Source of the DNA: Tachypleus tridentatus
Taxonomy: Eukaryota; Arthropoda; Merostomata; Xiphosura; Limulidae
Length of the DNA stretch: 64,000 nucleotides
Direction: 5' to 3'
Assembly: GCF_004210375.1 (NCBI RefSeq)
Contig: NC_134830.1
Location: 62,553,576 to 62,617,575, forward strand
Shown piece after piece: positions 1 to 12,411 of this stretch. The notes beneath the pieces were generated by a model. That model had not been told where the DNA came from. It searched no databases and was given only the letters and a program-made list of their open reading frames with translations. Every line of letters starts with the position of its first letter. Positions within the stretch are counted from its first letter, which is position 1. A program made the position numbers and the translations under genes.

Positions 1-235
1 TCTGTATGTGAAAATATAAGTAATTGATCAGAATTACTAGAAGAAAAAGGAAAACATTTAGTGCATTTTAGCCATTTGGGTTTTTTTTATCCTAGTGAAG
101 ATTAATTAGCTGAGACAATGACCATTATTTTCTCATTTTTTTACTCTAGTTTTAACCTTTTCTTTATAGTTTCAGAATTTATCATGTTGGAATTTTTAAA
201 ATGTATTTATATTTTTCATGTTAATTACTTTTCAG

Positions 236-405
236 GTTGATTATGTGTTGTGGACTGGAGACATTCCACCTCATGATGTGTGGAACTCTTCTCAGTCAGA
301 GCAGATATCTCTCCTAAAATCTGTTACTCAGTTAATGAATAAATACTTAAAGAATATTCCTATTTTCTCTGCTATTGGAAACCATGAAAGTTCCCCAGTT
401 AATAG
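236..405 (+). CDS. SMPD1-like: SMPD1-like exon a (TGD and GNHE motifs)
   Basis: The acceptor is ...ttttcag before 236 and the donor GTAAAT starts at 406. The exon encodes [15 protein letters not shown] through GNHESSPVN and leaves AG, which is completed to Ser by the first base of the next exon. It carries the bridging Asp of TGD and the Asn of GNHE. Confidence 0.93.
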
Positions 406-3400
406 GTAAATGTTTCCCACTTTGCAAGAATTAGCTTGAAATAAACCATATTTTCAGAGGTATACAAATATATTAAAATCTTTTTTTAAGAGCATTAAAA
501 TTCTGTGTTTAGTTATTAAAAATCTGTAACACAACCATTACATTATTGAATATTTCTGTGACTTCTTTTTTTTATTTTTATAATGATCAGATGTTTTTTG
601 TGTGTGTGTTCATTTAGTATCTCAGTTCATTACACTTATAAAATAATGATTTAAATGAACTTCAATATTACAATGTACCAATGTTGTTTACAAGAATTTT
701 ATAACTTGGGTAACATATTTATATACATTTAATAATACTGTGTATTGTATGTCCATATAACTTCTTTGCAGGGTGTGGATGGGCCTTCACCAAAATTGGT
801 ATGGAGGCTCATTAGGTCCATGTGAGGATACATACAAATATTTAGTTTTGCATTTGGTGTTTTTATGGGTATTTTTTGCATTTTTTTTTAACCACTCCAT
901 CCTCTGTTGTTCCCCAGTAGGACAGTTGTAGGTCTTCAGATTTATAACACTAAAATCAGGGGTTAAATTTTCCTCGATGGACACAGTAGATAGTTCAATG
1001 TGGCTTTGCTATAAGAAAAACACACACATGCATGCACGCGAGCGAGCTCTTGCTCTCTCTTAGTCTGACGTCTTTGTTGTATTTTTATATATGTTATAGA
1101 AAAGTTAGTGTTATTGTTTCATTATAGAAACATTGCAGGCTTATCGTTTCATATTTTGTGTTTTGCTGTTTTTTATGGGTATTTTTGCATTTTGTACAAC
1201 TGCATATAAGGGAAGCAACTTTTCATGTCATAAAATAATCTTTCATTAATTGTGAATTTAGATAACTTTCATTCAGGGTACGTGCAATCCAACTAGTTCT
1301 AAACAAACTTGTGCTTGTATATAATTTGTATGTGTAAAATTATTATGAGTAACTTTTCATCATTAAGGAATCAGATTGCTATCTTTTTTTAATAGATAAA
1401 GTAATGAAGGTAATGATGAATAACTAAACTTTACCTAAAACTTTATTTTTGAAAAAAAGAAAAGAAAAAAGATTTTAATATTAGAATTTCATTATTTTAG
1501 TCCTTTTACTTTCTCACAAGCTTCCCAATGCCCCAAATAACTGGGAAATATGACATATCCTGGCTGTATGATGAAATAGCAAAAACCTGGGCACCGTGGG
1601 TACCAAGAGGTGCAGAAGCCACAATTAAGAAGTGAGCATTTCAGACTTCTTCATGTGACAACTGTGATGTACATTTTTATACAAGCTTTTAAGTATAATT
1701 GTGCTGTCTGTCAATATTGGTTGAAATGTTCACATATGCACTTCAACCAGTGAAAGATTATGTGAAATATCTTTTTTTTGTTTTAAATTTTGTAAATCTG
1801 TCGGTTGTAATATTAAAATAAGGAAACTTTTGAGATCACATTTTTGTAACACAGTATTACTTATCTAATAGAATGTTCAGATGTAATTATTATAGTATAA
1901 AAAGAAGCTTAAGAGATTAAAAAACTTTTATTTAAGTGTGTTTAACCTGAACTTAAAATTTCAATAAACATTGCATGTGTTAGTAAGTATCCGATAATGG
2001 GTTACTCCTAAAATATTTTTCTGTAATTAACTGGCTTACTAATTAAAACTGTGTAAGTAAATCTCAGTTTTTGGGTAATGGTTTCTCAGTAGTCTTATAA
2101 AAATTTTTTTTAATAACTATAGCCATGTGTTACTTTTATTTTAAGGGGTGCTTATTTCTCAGTCAAAGTGAACCCTGGACTTAAGATAATTTCCATTAAC
2201 ACAAACTACTGTAATAACCAGAATTGGTAAGTACTTTGTGATTTTTTTTTGTTAATTCTTAAAATGGAGAATGTTTAGTCTTGTTTTGTTATTACTGTCT
2301 GTGTGCTTGACAATTTTGAAAATTTAGGAACTTTGTAACTTATAACTGTAAAATTAATGTAATTTAAAATATAACTTTTTGTGTGTTCATTACACACTTT
2401 ATGTATATAAGTTACATATAACGTGCACATATTATTGTACACATCTTCAAACAACCTTTGAATGAATAGAGTCATACAAAAAAGTGCAGTTAAGAGCTTG
2501 TTGGTCTATGTACTTGTGGTCTTATACTATATTTCCATGTTTCTTTCCTTCATAATTTGATAAGATCGAATTGTTAGGATTGCCAGTGCACAAGAGTAAC
2601 CCTTTCCATATGGGTCACAGGTCAAAAGCCATGTCACCAAGTTAGTTGACTCACCATTAAAGTTTTAATGAACTACTATTTTATGAATTTATATTAATAA
2701 GTTTGTCAAACTGTAGATTATAATTGAAATTTTCATATTTTGTATAATTTAATTTATTAACTTAAAAGTAAATTAAAAAAACCTGAACATCAATTTTTAT
2801 GTGTCATGTGGTATGTTGAATGCAGTACTGGCTCATATTAGATGTTTCTGATGTCAAAATACAAAGTCTATAGCTTTGTATGAATTAAGAATGGGAATTA
2901 ATGATATTGAAAAGCTAGAATATAAAATATGAACCTCACATCTTTCTATTTGTCGAGATATTGCTCATGAACTGAATCAAACACCGTGGTCTCACTCACT
3001 ACTTTCCATTTTTAGCAACAGTCCCTTACATATATTTCTGTATATAACATTTGAATAACCAGTTGAAAGGTCAATGTTCTCCAAGTGGTTTTCTCAGTCA
3101 TATTCAAATATAACAGTGTCTCTCTTTCTTTCCAGACAAACCTTCATGCTGGTAAGTTGAGTCTTTAGCTTGTTTGAAATTTAGTATTTTTTTAATACTC
3201 AAATACTGCTTTGTTACTAAACTTGATAAATTATAAAGGAATTCTATGGTATTAATATCAAACCTAAAAAATTTTGTTTGGCATCTTCCATGTGTGAAAT
3301 TTCTTAAGGCATAGAAAACCTGCGACAAGCGGCAACCCAAGTACAAAAATCATAACTGGAAGAGATAATTGTTTGATGGATTACTTCTTTATTGTTATAT

Positions 3401-6400
3401 GTTTTAAGAAAAAGAAGTTTAGAAACTTGTTTGTAAATAGTAATAATGTATATATAATGTATTATAACTGAAATTTGACTATCTTACAAAATACTAGTTC
3501 ACTAAAACACAGCCAAAGCAGGTCACTTTGTAAAAGTCAGTTGGGTACAGTAACATGGGTGCATGTGCATCTTGTCATTGTAACTTCTGTGATGTAGGCT
3601 AGCAATAGGTGAAAGGTCAATATACTAAAAATAATAAATACTATTTATGCATTTATATATGTACATATAAATGTATAATGTTATGACATTTAAGCTATTT
3701 AGACTAAAATTTGTGTTGTGGAGTTATAATCTGTATTATATATTTATTTTATTTGCTAATTTTTATGTTTGTTATGAGATCAGTCAAATCTACTGAACAC
3801 TTAGAGAGATTCTGATTCAATAGTGAAAATAACAGATAAAATATGAAGTTTTGCTAAAAAATATTTAATAATTGTCTGGAAGTTAAGGAAATTTCACATG
3901 TGAAATTTGAGAGTTTTCTGATGCATAAAAGTATTTTTGATCTTGAAATGAAAATTATTCTGCATGTTAAGTAGTCAACGTTCTGAAAGAAAAAAAAAAT
4001 TGAGAAAATATTTAAAAAATCTTAACACTTAATTACAAACCTTATATTTTCATTATAAAAGATCTGTAATATTTACCAATAACCTACGAAATTTTATGAA
4101 CCTATGTATACATTATCAAAAATCATACTATAATTACTGTAATGAATATTTTTGTGGTTATGAGTTTGGTGGAATCCACTCAGACCGTAATGAATGGTTT
4201 AACAAATGTAATTCCAACAATGAGTCTGTTTTTTGTTTCTTTTTATTACAACTAACTTGTTTTTAATTGTTTAGCTTTGGAAATCATTACATTTTAAAAT
4301 ATGTAAAACCATTTGAACATATCCTGTATGTTTAATTTTGGTTATTGTAATCAAAGTAGATTATAAGCTACCTTTAATTTATTATAGAAATAATATAATT
4401 ATAAAAGGAATTAAGATAGTTAAACTTTGCACAGGAATATTTTTTGTAATGACCCAAAGGGAACAATTTTAGTGTACTACAGACAGATATCTAGGACTTG
4501 TGTACTGCTATTTTTTGAGTACATATCAATTTCAAAGATAAATCTTGTTACAAGAATTTTGTGTTTTGCATATACTAAAGTTTTGGTGTTTTAAAGCTAA
4601 AGAGGCTTTGTGGTTAAGATTTACATTTCTGGAGCAGAACTTGATTCAGTGCTATAATTGAATGACATGACTTTTTTTCGTTTTGATTTTTATCTGATGA
4701 AAGATGTAAAACAAACATTTTGTAACATAAAAGCAACATGCATATAAACTAATAAAACTGATCATTGACACAAGTTATTTTTGGTAACTTTAAAACTGTT
4801 GCTTCTTAGGTGGTTACTGTTAAATTCTACTGATCCAGCTGAAGAACTACAGTGGCTTATCCAAGAACTACAGGCTTCAGAGCTGATTGGGGAAAAGGTA
4901 ATGTTAGCTATTTGTTAAATACTATCTAAGCTGTCTAGATCTTTTTATATGTGTTTCTAAATAAGCCTAAAAGACCTTCATAATACAACATGTGTTCAGT
5001 ATGTATTTTGAGCATGTTTGTAAACAAATGATCAGTGTCAGTGATGTAGTTTATAGCTGCAAAGGAAGCATTTAGTTCTTGAATCTCAGACTATTTCATT
5101 ATGTTTTTTTAGAATTATTGTTCATAGTTTTTGGTAAAATATACTATTTGACATCACAGACTTTTATTAAAATATTTAAGGTTTTTTTATGTACCTATGT
5201 TTGTTTCAAATCAATATTCTGTTTGGCATTTTGATAAAATAATATGTATTAAATGTAAAAAGATTGAATATAAGATATTTTGTCATAATAATTGTCAATG
5301 TTCAGGGATATAAGTTACTCACACACCCATACAGTCTAAACATTTTAATGAATCAAGATTAAATAAATTTAAAAATGTTTATGGATTTAATAACAACTCT
5401 CCCTCTTAGAATATTTTGTAAGTAATCATTCTGTATATGTTAGGATGTATTAAAAAACATTTGAATTATGTTCACATTCTGAAAGAGTGGAAGCCATTAA
5501 AAGAAAGCCAGTTATGGGTTATCTTTTTTTTTTACTCTTAATTGTGAATCTTGTTATTATGCACTAGGCATGACCAGGTGGTTAAGATGCTTGACTCAAA
5601 GTTCAAATTTCCATCCTTTCAGCCATAGTGACATTATAATTTTATGGTCAATCTCACTATTTGTTAGCAGGTGGTAATGACTAGCTGCCTCACTCTAGTC
5701 TCAGTGCTAAACTATGGGTGGATAGTGCAGATAACTCCTAATTTAGTTTTGCCCAAAATTAAGAAATAGACCAAAACAAAACATATTATTATGCAAGAGT
5801 CTTGATCGGATGTCCTTAACAGGACTTGTTTTCTAACATTACATAATATTTTACTAGTACAAAGCTGATGGTACTTGTGGTATGTATTACTTCTAGATAT
5901 TTTGTCTGATGAATTTTCAGGCATTTAGAGTCTTTAAGAATTAGCTATGTAATAAAGTGAACTCATGAAAGCACAGTCTTAGCTGAATATTGGGTTTTCC
6001 AGATCATGGTCATGTAACAGTTATTTCTAATAATAATGTACTTTATGTTACAGATGGCTTTCAAAACATTAAAACAACAACATACACTTTTTCTATTTCT
6101 CTGGTATGTTTTTATTTTCCACATTTAAGTAAAGGATTTGTAAAACTTGTGGTATGCTACATTTTAATACCATTGTAGTCAGAAAGGGTATTTGTATCAA
6201 TATTTAAAATGTCACAATGTTGAAAGAATTAAAATAATTTATTTTCGCATGATAAGGTTCACATCATTGGTCATATCCCACCTGGTACAGGAAGCTGTCT
6301 TCAAGTTTGGAGTCATAACTACTATCGTATCATTAACAGGTGAGATGTGTATACATGTTTAATGAAACCTGTTATTTACCTCTGGAATCTGCATGAATGC

Positions 6401-8853
6401 ATTCTTATGTACTTGCACCCCATTTGTCTGAAACCTATTATTTACTTATGGAATCTGCATGAATATAACTGTGTATGCTTTCGAAAAAGAAAGTCATAAT
6501 AGTGATAAGACTATTCAATGTAGTGTTAGTTGTTTGAAATCCAATAACAAATTCTTCCTTGGCTTTTTGCAGCTACATTTGACAAATTTATATTTAAAAA
6601 TTTAAAATTAAAATTAAGATATGGCTTATGTGTACTTATCCATGGAAGTAAACTGGCTTTTTTTCTAACTGAAAAGATTCAGTTTTGTTTCTTATTAAAT
6701 ATTTAGTGACATAAATAATACACACTAACCTTTTGATATTTTTCAATGTTCAATGAATTAATTATTATTATTTCCAGGTTTGAAAGCACTGTTGTGGCTC
6801 AGTTCTATGGTCATACTCACAGTGATGAATTTGAAGTATTTTATGACACAGAGACCCTCAAACACCCCACAAATATTGCCTACATTGGACCCAGTGTAAC
6901 TACATTTGGTAGTGGGAACCCTGCTTTTAGAATTTACACAGTAGATGGAAACTATGCTGGTAGTTCCAGAGTAAGTATGACTTCCTTCTTATTCAATGTA
7001 TGGCAGTAATTTGGTCTGCAAATACATATTTAGTTGCTAAGCAAGTACAATGGTGTGGAGACTGAATTGTGAAGATAAAAGAACAACACATTAAATTATT
7101 CCATATTTGAACTGTTACTATAGGATAAAAGTACTAAAATGTTTGTTGTGTGTGTGTGTATATATATTCCTTTATGTAGACAAACACGTGTGTGGTTATT
7201 GAAATAATGCAACAAAAAATGTTTCATATTAGGTTGTACTAGATCACGAGACATATTTCTTAAACCTTACTGAAGCAAATCTGTTTAACCAACCTACATG
7301 GAGAAAAACATACTCAGTCAAAGAACACCTGGAAATGAAATCTCTTCTCCCTCATGACTGGAATACTCTCATTCAACGTTTTGAGTCAAATGATACCCTG
7401 TTTCAACGGTTTTATAGGTAAGTTCAATATTGATGTACTCCTATAATAATAATATTTTGTATGTAAAGATTTAGGACTTCTTTTGTGGTTATATAAGTGA
7501 AAATCATTGGCACTGTATGGTTATCACTGTCTGCCAGCTTTAACCCATTACCTATGGGTTTTATTTAATTTTGTTTTAATTTATTACACGATTCCATGAT
7601 TTTTGATTAAAGCTACATCTGATCATCCAGTAGTGTTACTGTTATTTGTAGTTGTCACTATTATCAACAGATTGCCCTATGTCCTGTGGTAGCCATTTTT
7701 TTTCTTACCAGGACATAACCTAACCTATAGCATGTGAATGTTTTCACATGATAGTTCTTTATCATTATCCTTAGTAGCTAACAAGGTTGTCTTGTTTAAG
7801 ACAAACTTTTTCAGACTGTAATAAGATTTTGATGATATTATCTAGTACTAAACAAATTCATAGCTGTGGCAAAATGTTTAATCATAGACATAAACATTTT
7901 ATATTTTAGCTAAAACTTGATATCTGCTTTATCATAAAGCTATTTGTATACCTGTATTTAATTTTATTATTTTCCTATAGAAAGCAAAGTTTATTTCTTT
8001 TCATAAATGATAAAGATGTATATTTTGTTGTACTCTTGTAATGTTTAAACTTTCATTCATGGACAGGTAGAATTTGTTTTCTGCTCAATATTAAACTCTT
8101 TATTATTAATTCCAGTAAAAAAAACAATGTACTTGTACACTGTTTCTTTCTTGAATATTCTTGATTATTTACTGTAATTTCATCAGAAAATGTATTGAGT
8201 AATATGGAAGTACTTGTTTTAACGAACTAAGTAGAATTCTCTAAAGAAAAGTAACCTTCTAGTGACAGAGAAATAAATGTGCTTATTGTGTGAATACTCT
8301 GTTTATTTGATGTACATATTCTACTCATATACAACAATATTCCTTTACAGAACCTTTTTGTTAAGAATAAATTTTAAGTGGTATGTGTGTATCAAATGAA
8401 ATTTCAAAATATTGGTTATAGAAAAGAGCTTAAGTGTGTATTATAAAAGTATAAATTAAATTTCATTATTTGTGAAGTTAGTTAAATATTTGCTATTGGT
8501 TTGAAATAAGCTTGTAACTATGATTTTGTTTGTATGAACTCAAAGATACATAAATGAAAAAAACTAAGTCTGTATTACCTGTTACTGTTTGCTTTCATAC
8601 AGTTTTTCATAGTTTAAAACACCACTTTCTTTAACGGTCAAAATTCGTTTTGGTTGATGTAAGTTGTTTAGCAAAATCCTCCAGTCATTTAATTACTTGG
8701 AAATGTTAATTTTTTCTTCTCATTTGTAGATATTACAGAAAGATGAGTGATTACCACAATGAACCATGCATAGGAGACTGTAAAAAATCCATGCTCTGTA
8801 ATCTTCGATCTGGTCGTTCTCACGATCCATCCTTGTGTAATGCTGGCCAGTAA
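236..8853 (+). CDS. SMPD1-like: Acid sphingomyelinase (sphingomyelin phosphodiesterase 1 family), 5'-incomplete, 8 exons
   Basis: Exons, read by joining GT-AG sites so that the frame stays open: 236-405, 1521-1631, 2146-2226, 4810-4897, 6257-6339, 6778-6970, 7233-7417, 8730-8853 (stop TAA 8851-8853). They give 344 residues. The family hydrolyses sphingomyelin to ceramide and phosphocholine in lysosomes or outside the cell, using two zinc ions in a calcineurin-like phosphoesterase fold. Visible metal-ligand motifs, in order: WTGDIPPHD (exon 1), GNHES (end of exon 1), HIIGHIPPG (exon 5) and [13 protein letters not shown] (exon 6). The first DxH ligand, the saposin domain and the signal peptide must lie upstream of the window. 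The cysteine-bearing C-terminal tail (exons 7-8) is present but shorter than I recall for the human enzyme. Phases agree at every junction and no internal stop or frameshift is seen, so the gene looks intact. Which paralogue it is cannot be told from this part. Confidence 0.95.
905..1032 (+). repeat. Old tRNA-derived SINE, family B
   Basis: The core from about 935 (aacactaaaatcaggggtt) through gatggacacagtagatag to ctataagaaaaacacacac matches younger family-B copies in the window (for example 41394-41515). It lies in an acid sphingomyelinase intron. Confidence 0.6.
5566..5760 (+). repeat. Degenerate tRNA-derived SINE, family A
   Basis: It starts with aggcatgaccaggtggttaa and continues through ctttcagccat, ggtaatgactagctgcct and agtgcagata, in the same order as full family-A copies. 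It is strongly diverged and sits in an acid sphingomyelinase intron. Confidence 0.6.
6364..6470. repeat. Imperfect direct duplication, offset about 66 bp, in a sphingomyelinase intron
   Basis: The block gaaacctgttatttacc...ggaatctgcatgaat recurs 66 bases later with a few substitutions. Confidence 0.7.
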
Positions 8854-9577
8854 AATACTAGAAAACTTTAGTAACTGTCGTTTAAAAAAATTGTCCCAAT
8901 TTCTTTTAAACTACTTTAATGATTTATACTTAAACTATAAAACAAAAAATGTGCAAGGTTTAATTAACTGGTAAACTAAATACAATATTTTTTATGGAGT
9001 GCTATCTTAGAATAAGGAAACTTCTTTACTCTTAAAGATTATTTTATATAGCTATGGTAAAAATTATATGTTGTGTAATGTTTGAATCACAGATATAAAA
9101 AGAGACATTTAATAGCAAAATATGAACATACTTAGATTTGAATACCTTAAGTAGCCGAGTTAAATTTTGACCTAAAAATCACTTTTCTCAGATTAGAATA
9201 ATGTGTAAAGTATGCCTCTGCAAGTTTTAAAATAATTCGTCTGAATCTCTTCCATCCCATTCACACTCAGAATATATGCAAGTATAAAATTACAATGATT
9301 ACATTGTTAGAATGATTGTATGTGACATTGATTAATAAGAATTACTGCTTTGTTTGCTATGTTAATTTATTACCATGTTAAACTTGTGTTAGGCTAAAAT
9401 TACTTTATGTTTTGTTTTACAATCCTGCTGACCTCAAAATATTTATTTTAAGGGGGAAAAAATTAATTTTCATCATTTTTTTAAATTTTCAACATGGGAT
9501 TTCATGTTTCTGAGTGAACATAACAATCTGATTTCCATTTCTTTTTAAATTCTGAGGTGGCATTTTGGTTGAAAGAT

Positions 9578-9583
9578 AATAAA
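9578..9583 (+). promoter_or_regulatory. Candidate polyadenylation signal AATAAA for the acid sphingomyelinase gene
   Basis: An AATAAA about 720 bases after the stop codon. Others follow at about 10159 and 10258. In DNA this AT-rich the hexamer is expected by chance, so the actual site is unknown. Confidence 0.25.
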
Positions 9584-12337
9584 CTAAAAATTGTATAAGG
9601 ATCATAAAATGATTGAACATTGTAGTAACACACATTATAGTATTTCGAGATATTTGTGCAATTTTTACGTACAACATCAACCACAATCTTGAATGCATAT
9701 TTTTACAATGCTGCTTTTAAAATTGAAAAAAAAAAAAGATTAATTATGGTATTTTTTTATTGTGCTTAGAGGATTAAACAATAGTGCATCTTGTGAGTGA
9801 CGTGCAAAATGGTGGTGTGGATCTTTGTAATTATAAGCAAAACTTTTGTTGTGTGGTACTCAATACAAAAAGTTAACTTAGATATACCTATTGGTGATTT
9901 GATAGGCCAAATACTGAATGAAGACAAGAATGTTGTGGTCAGGGGGTTTCAGGCACCTTAAATTACCTAATATTACTAGTAACTGACAGCAGTTTCATTG
10001 TATTCATTTTCCTCCTACGACCCCTAACATCATTGGAAAATTTTTGTAAAACTTAAAAATATCCTGGCATTATTTGACCATTTGTTCCAAGTTTTACATT
10101 ATTCTTTTATTTTGTTAGTACATGTCAAACATATTCTTAAAAGAGTAATTTTTTCCATAATAAATGTGGTCAATACTTGAGCTGTATCAGAATGCCACCT
10201 CAACACTTATTTTTGTAATTTAAACAACATTCTAAGACATTTTAGAATTTTTTAGATAATAAATAAATGATTTTTTAGAGTAAACTATGTTCAAAATTGA
10301 GTGTATGAAAATGTATCAAAGGACATCATTGTTGTAGCATTGCCTTATTATGTTACAGCCGACTACTGCTGATTGAGCTCAAGATAATTCAAGGTATTTT
10401 TGTATATTTATTAAGTTTGTGTGGAACATCTTTTATAGACACATTTCTGTTTAGATATAACTTTCTGTTATATTACACAAACTCTTATATTTTGTTTCAA
10501 ATCTGTATTGTATATACTTTTCTTTTGTGCTGTCACACCTCATATGCAATAGATTATTATTATTTATGCTCTTGTATCATACAACTACACTACAATGCTG
10601 TCAACTAATTAGTTTTTCCATAACAACAGTGAATAAAATGTTTTCCAAACATAATTCATAGCTTTTGAATGACACCTAGTTTTTAAACTTTTTTTAATAG
10701 TGTTAATTTATTGTTTTAACTTTCTATTTTCATTGACTAAAAAGTGATAGAGGTATGCTATTTTTAGTATCTTTTAATTATTCTTAAAATAACATAGTTC
10801 TTTGCTTTCTGAGGATTCAAGCACTGAAAAACGTTATTGATAGAGAAACTTAAATGTTTTTAGTTCAATAACAACAGTTGCATAATCACTTTTTAAGGTA
10901 ATATATAATGCTACATAATTCTGTATAGTTTCCAAAGTACATTTAATTATTCTTTTTTGTATTTAACGTGTTAAGATACAAGTGAATACTGACACATATA
11001 TTTGTACAAAAAAAGGGAAGCAGGTCCTTAACTTATAAACAATTTTTATAACTCATTTATATTTATGCTGCTTATGTAATGCCTTGTGATATGGTTTCAG
11101 GAGAAAGTGTTTGAAGATTAAGAGTACTTTGACCATTTACATATTTGACATGCCATTATTATTTTCTTAATTTTAATTTTTATTACCTCTCACATAAAAA
11201 TGGATCTGGGATAGTGTTTGAAATGATCCTTGTCAAATTTGAATGGAAAGGTAAATATGTAGTAACAGGTATAATGTACTACTAATGAGATAACTTTTCA
11301 AGGTCCTAATTTCTAAGTAGTGACCATTAATGTTTTTACACTTGTAGACTTTCTTTGTTAAGTTTTTTGTAAGTTTTTTTGCAGAGAAAATACATATTTA
11401 TTTACAAATCTGATAGTATCAGCTGGAGAAGTGGTAGATGAAGACAGTGATTTTGTTGTGACACTCCTATGACAGAATATGTGGTCAAAAATATTAATGT
11501 GTTATCTGTATAAGATATTCATTTGAAATAGCTCTGGATAACCTGCTCATCAGTTGATTTGAATTAGAATAGTTATTACTTAAATATGAACATGTTTGTC
11601 AAATATCAACAGAATCCCTGTCTTGGTGAAATGCATTTTGACATGCCACTGGTTTTGTATTTTTAAAAGCATGGATGTGCCCTTAGTTACATGCTTTATA
11701 TGTAGTCTTGAACATGTAGAACTTTTGAAACCATGATATAGTGACTCTAAACATAGTTCCAAACATCTTATGACTGTTGACAAGGAAGAGGTGGCGTAAA
11801 GGAAATTGTGATATCGTCAAGATGGAAGGAAATACTTACCATGTGCTTAAAAATATTTTTCCACAATGTAGATTATGGTTCACAAAAAATATTTTTTTCA
11901 CCTTTTTCTACAGCAGCAGTGATTTTGTAATAATTACTGTATGTACTTAAAAACTAAAGAGTTATTATCCCCCCAAAAAAACAACAACAAAAAAACATTA
12001 GATTGTGTCTTTGCCACATTGCTCAATACTATCATCAAACTCATCTTTGAACAAAAATAACTGATGAATTTTCCATCATGTTGAAAATTCTAACTTCCCC
12101 TTCTGGTCCACTCAATTCATTTACTGGAAAAAAACATCCAAAACACATTCATGACATGTAAAACAAGCATGTACTCCCTGATGACAATGGAATCCTAAGT
12201 TCTGTAAAATGGGTGGAACATGGATGCAGTAGCCATTGTACTTTTCTTTGTTCTAAACCACTAATGATGTTAGTAATATGTGCTGTAATTTTCGTGTGTC
12301 ATTTTTATTGGTCTAAAATGTGACAAGAACCATTTAC

Positions 12338-12411
12338 CAGTACCTGTCAAAATGCTAGGTGACTGATTGACTGACAGTACCTGTCAAAATGCTAGGTGAC
12401 TGATTGACTGA
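12338..12411. repeat. Direct duplication of 37 bp, two copies
   Basis: The block beginning cagtacctgtcaaaatgcta occurs at 12338 and again at 12375. The two copies are identical or nearly so, which implies a recent tandem duplication. Confidence 0.9.

Noticed and set aside
771..990. An extra sphingomyelinase exon starting at the acceptor cttctttgcag
   Set aside because: It keeps the frame open but has no family similarity and runs into a SINE. Joining 405 directly to 1521 gives the expected PVNSFPMP.
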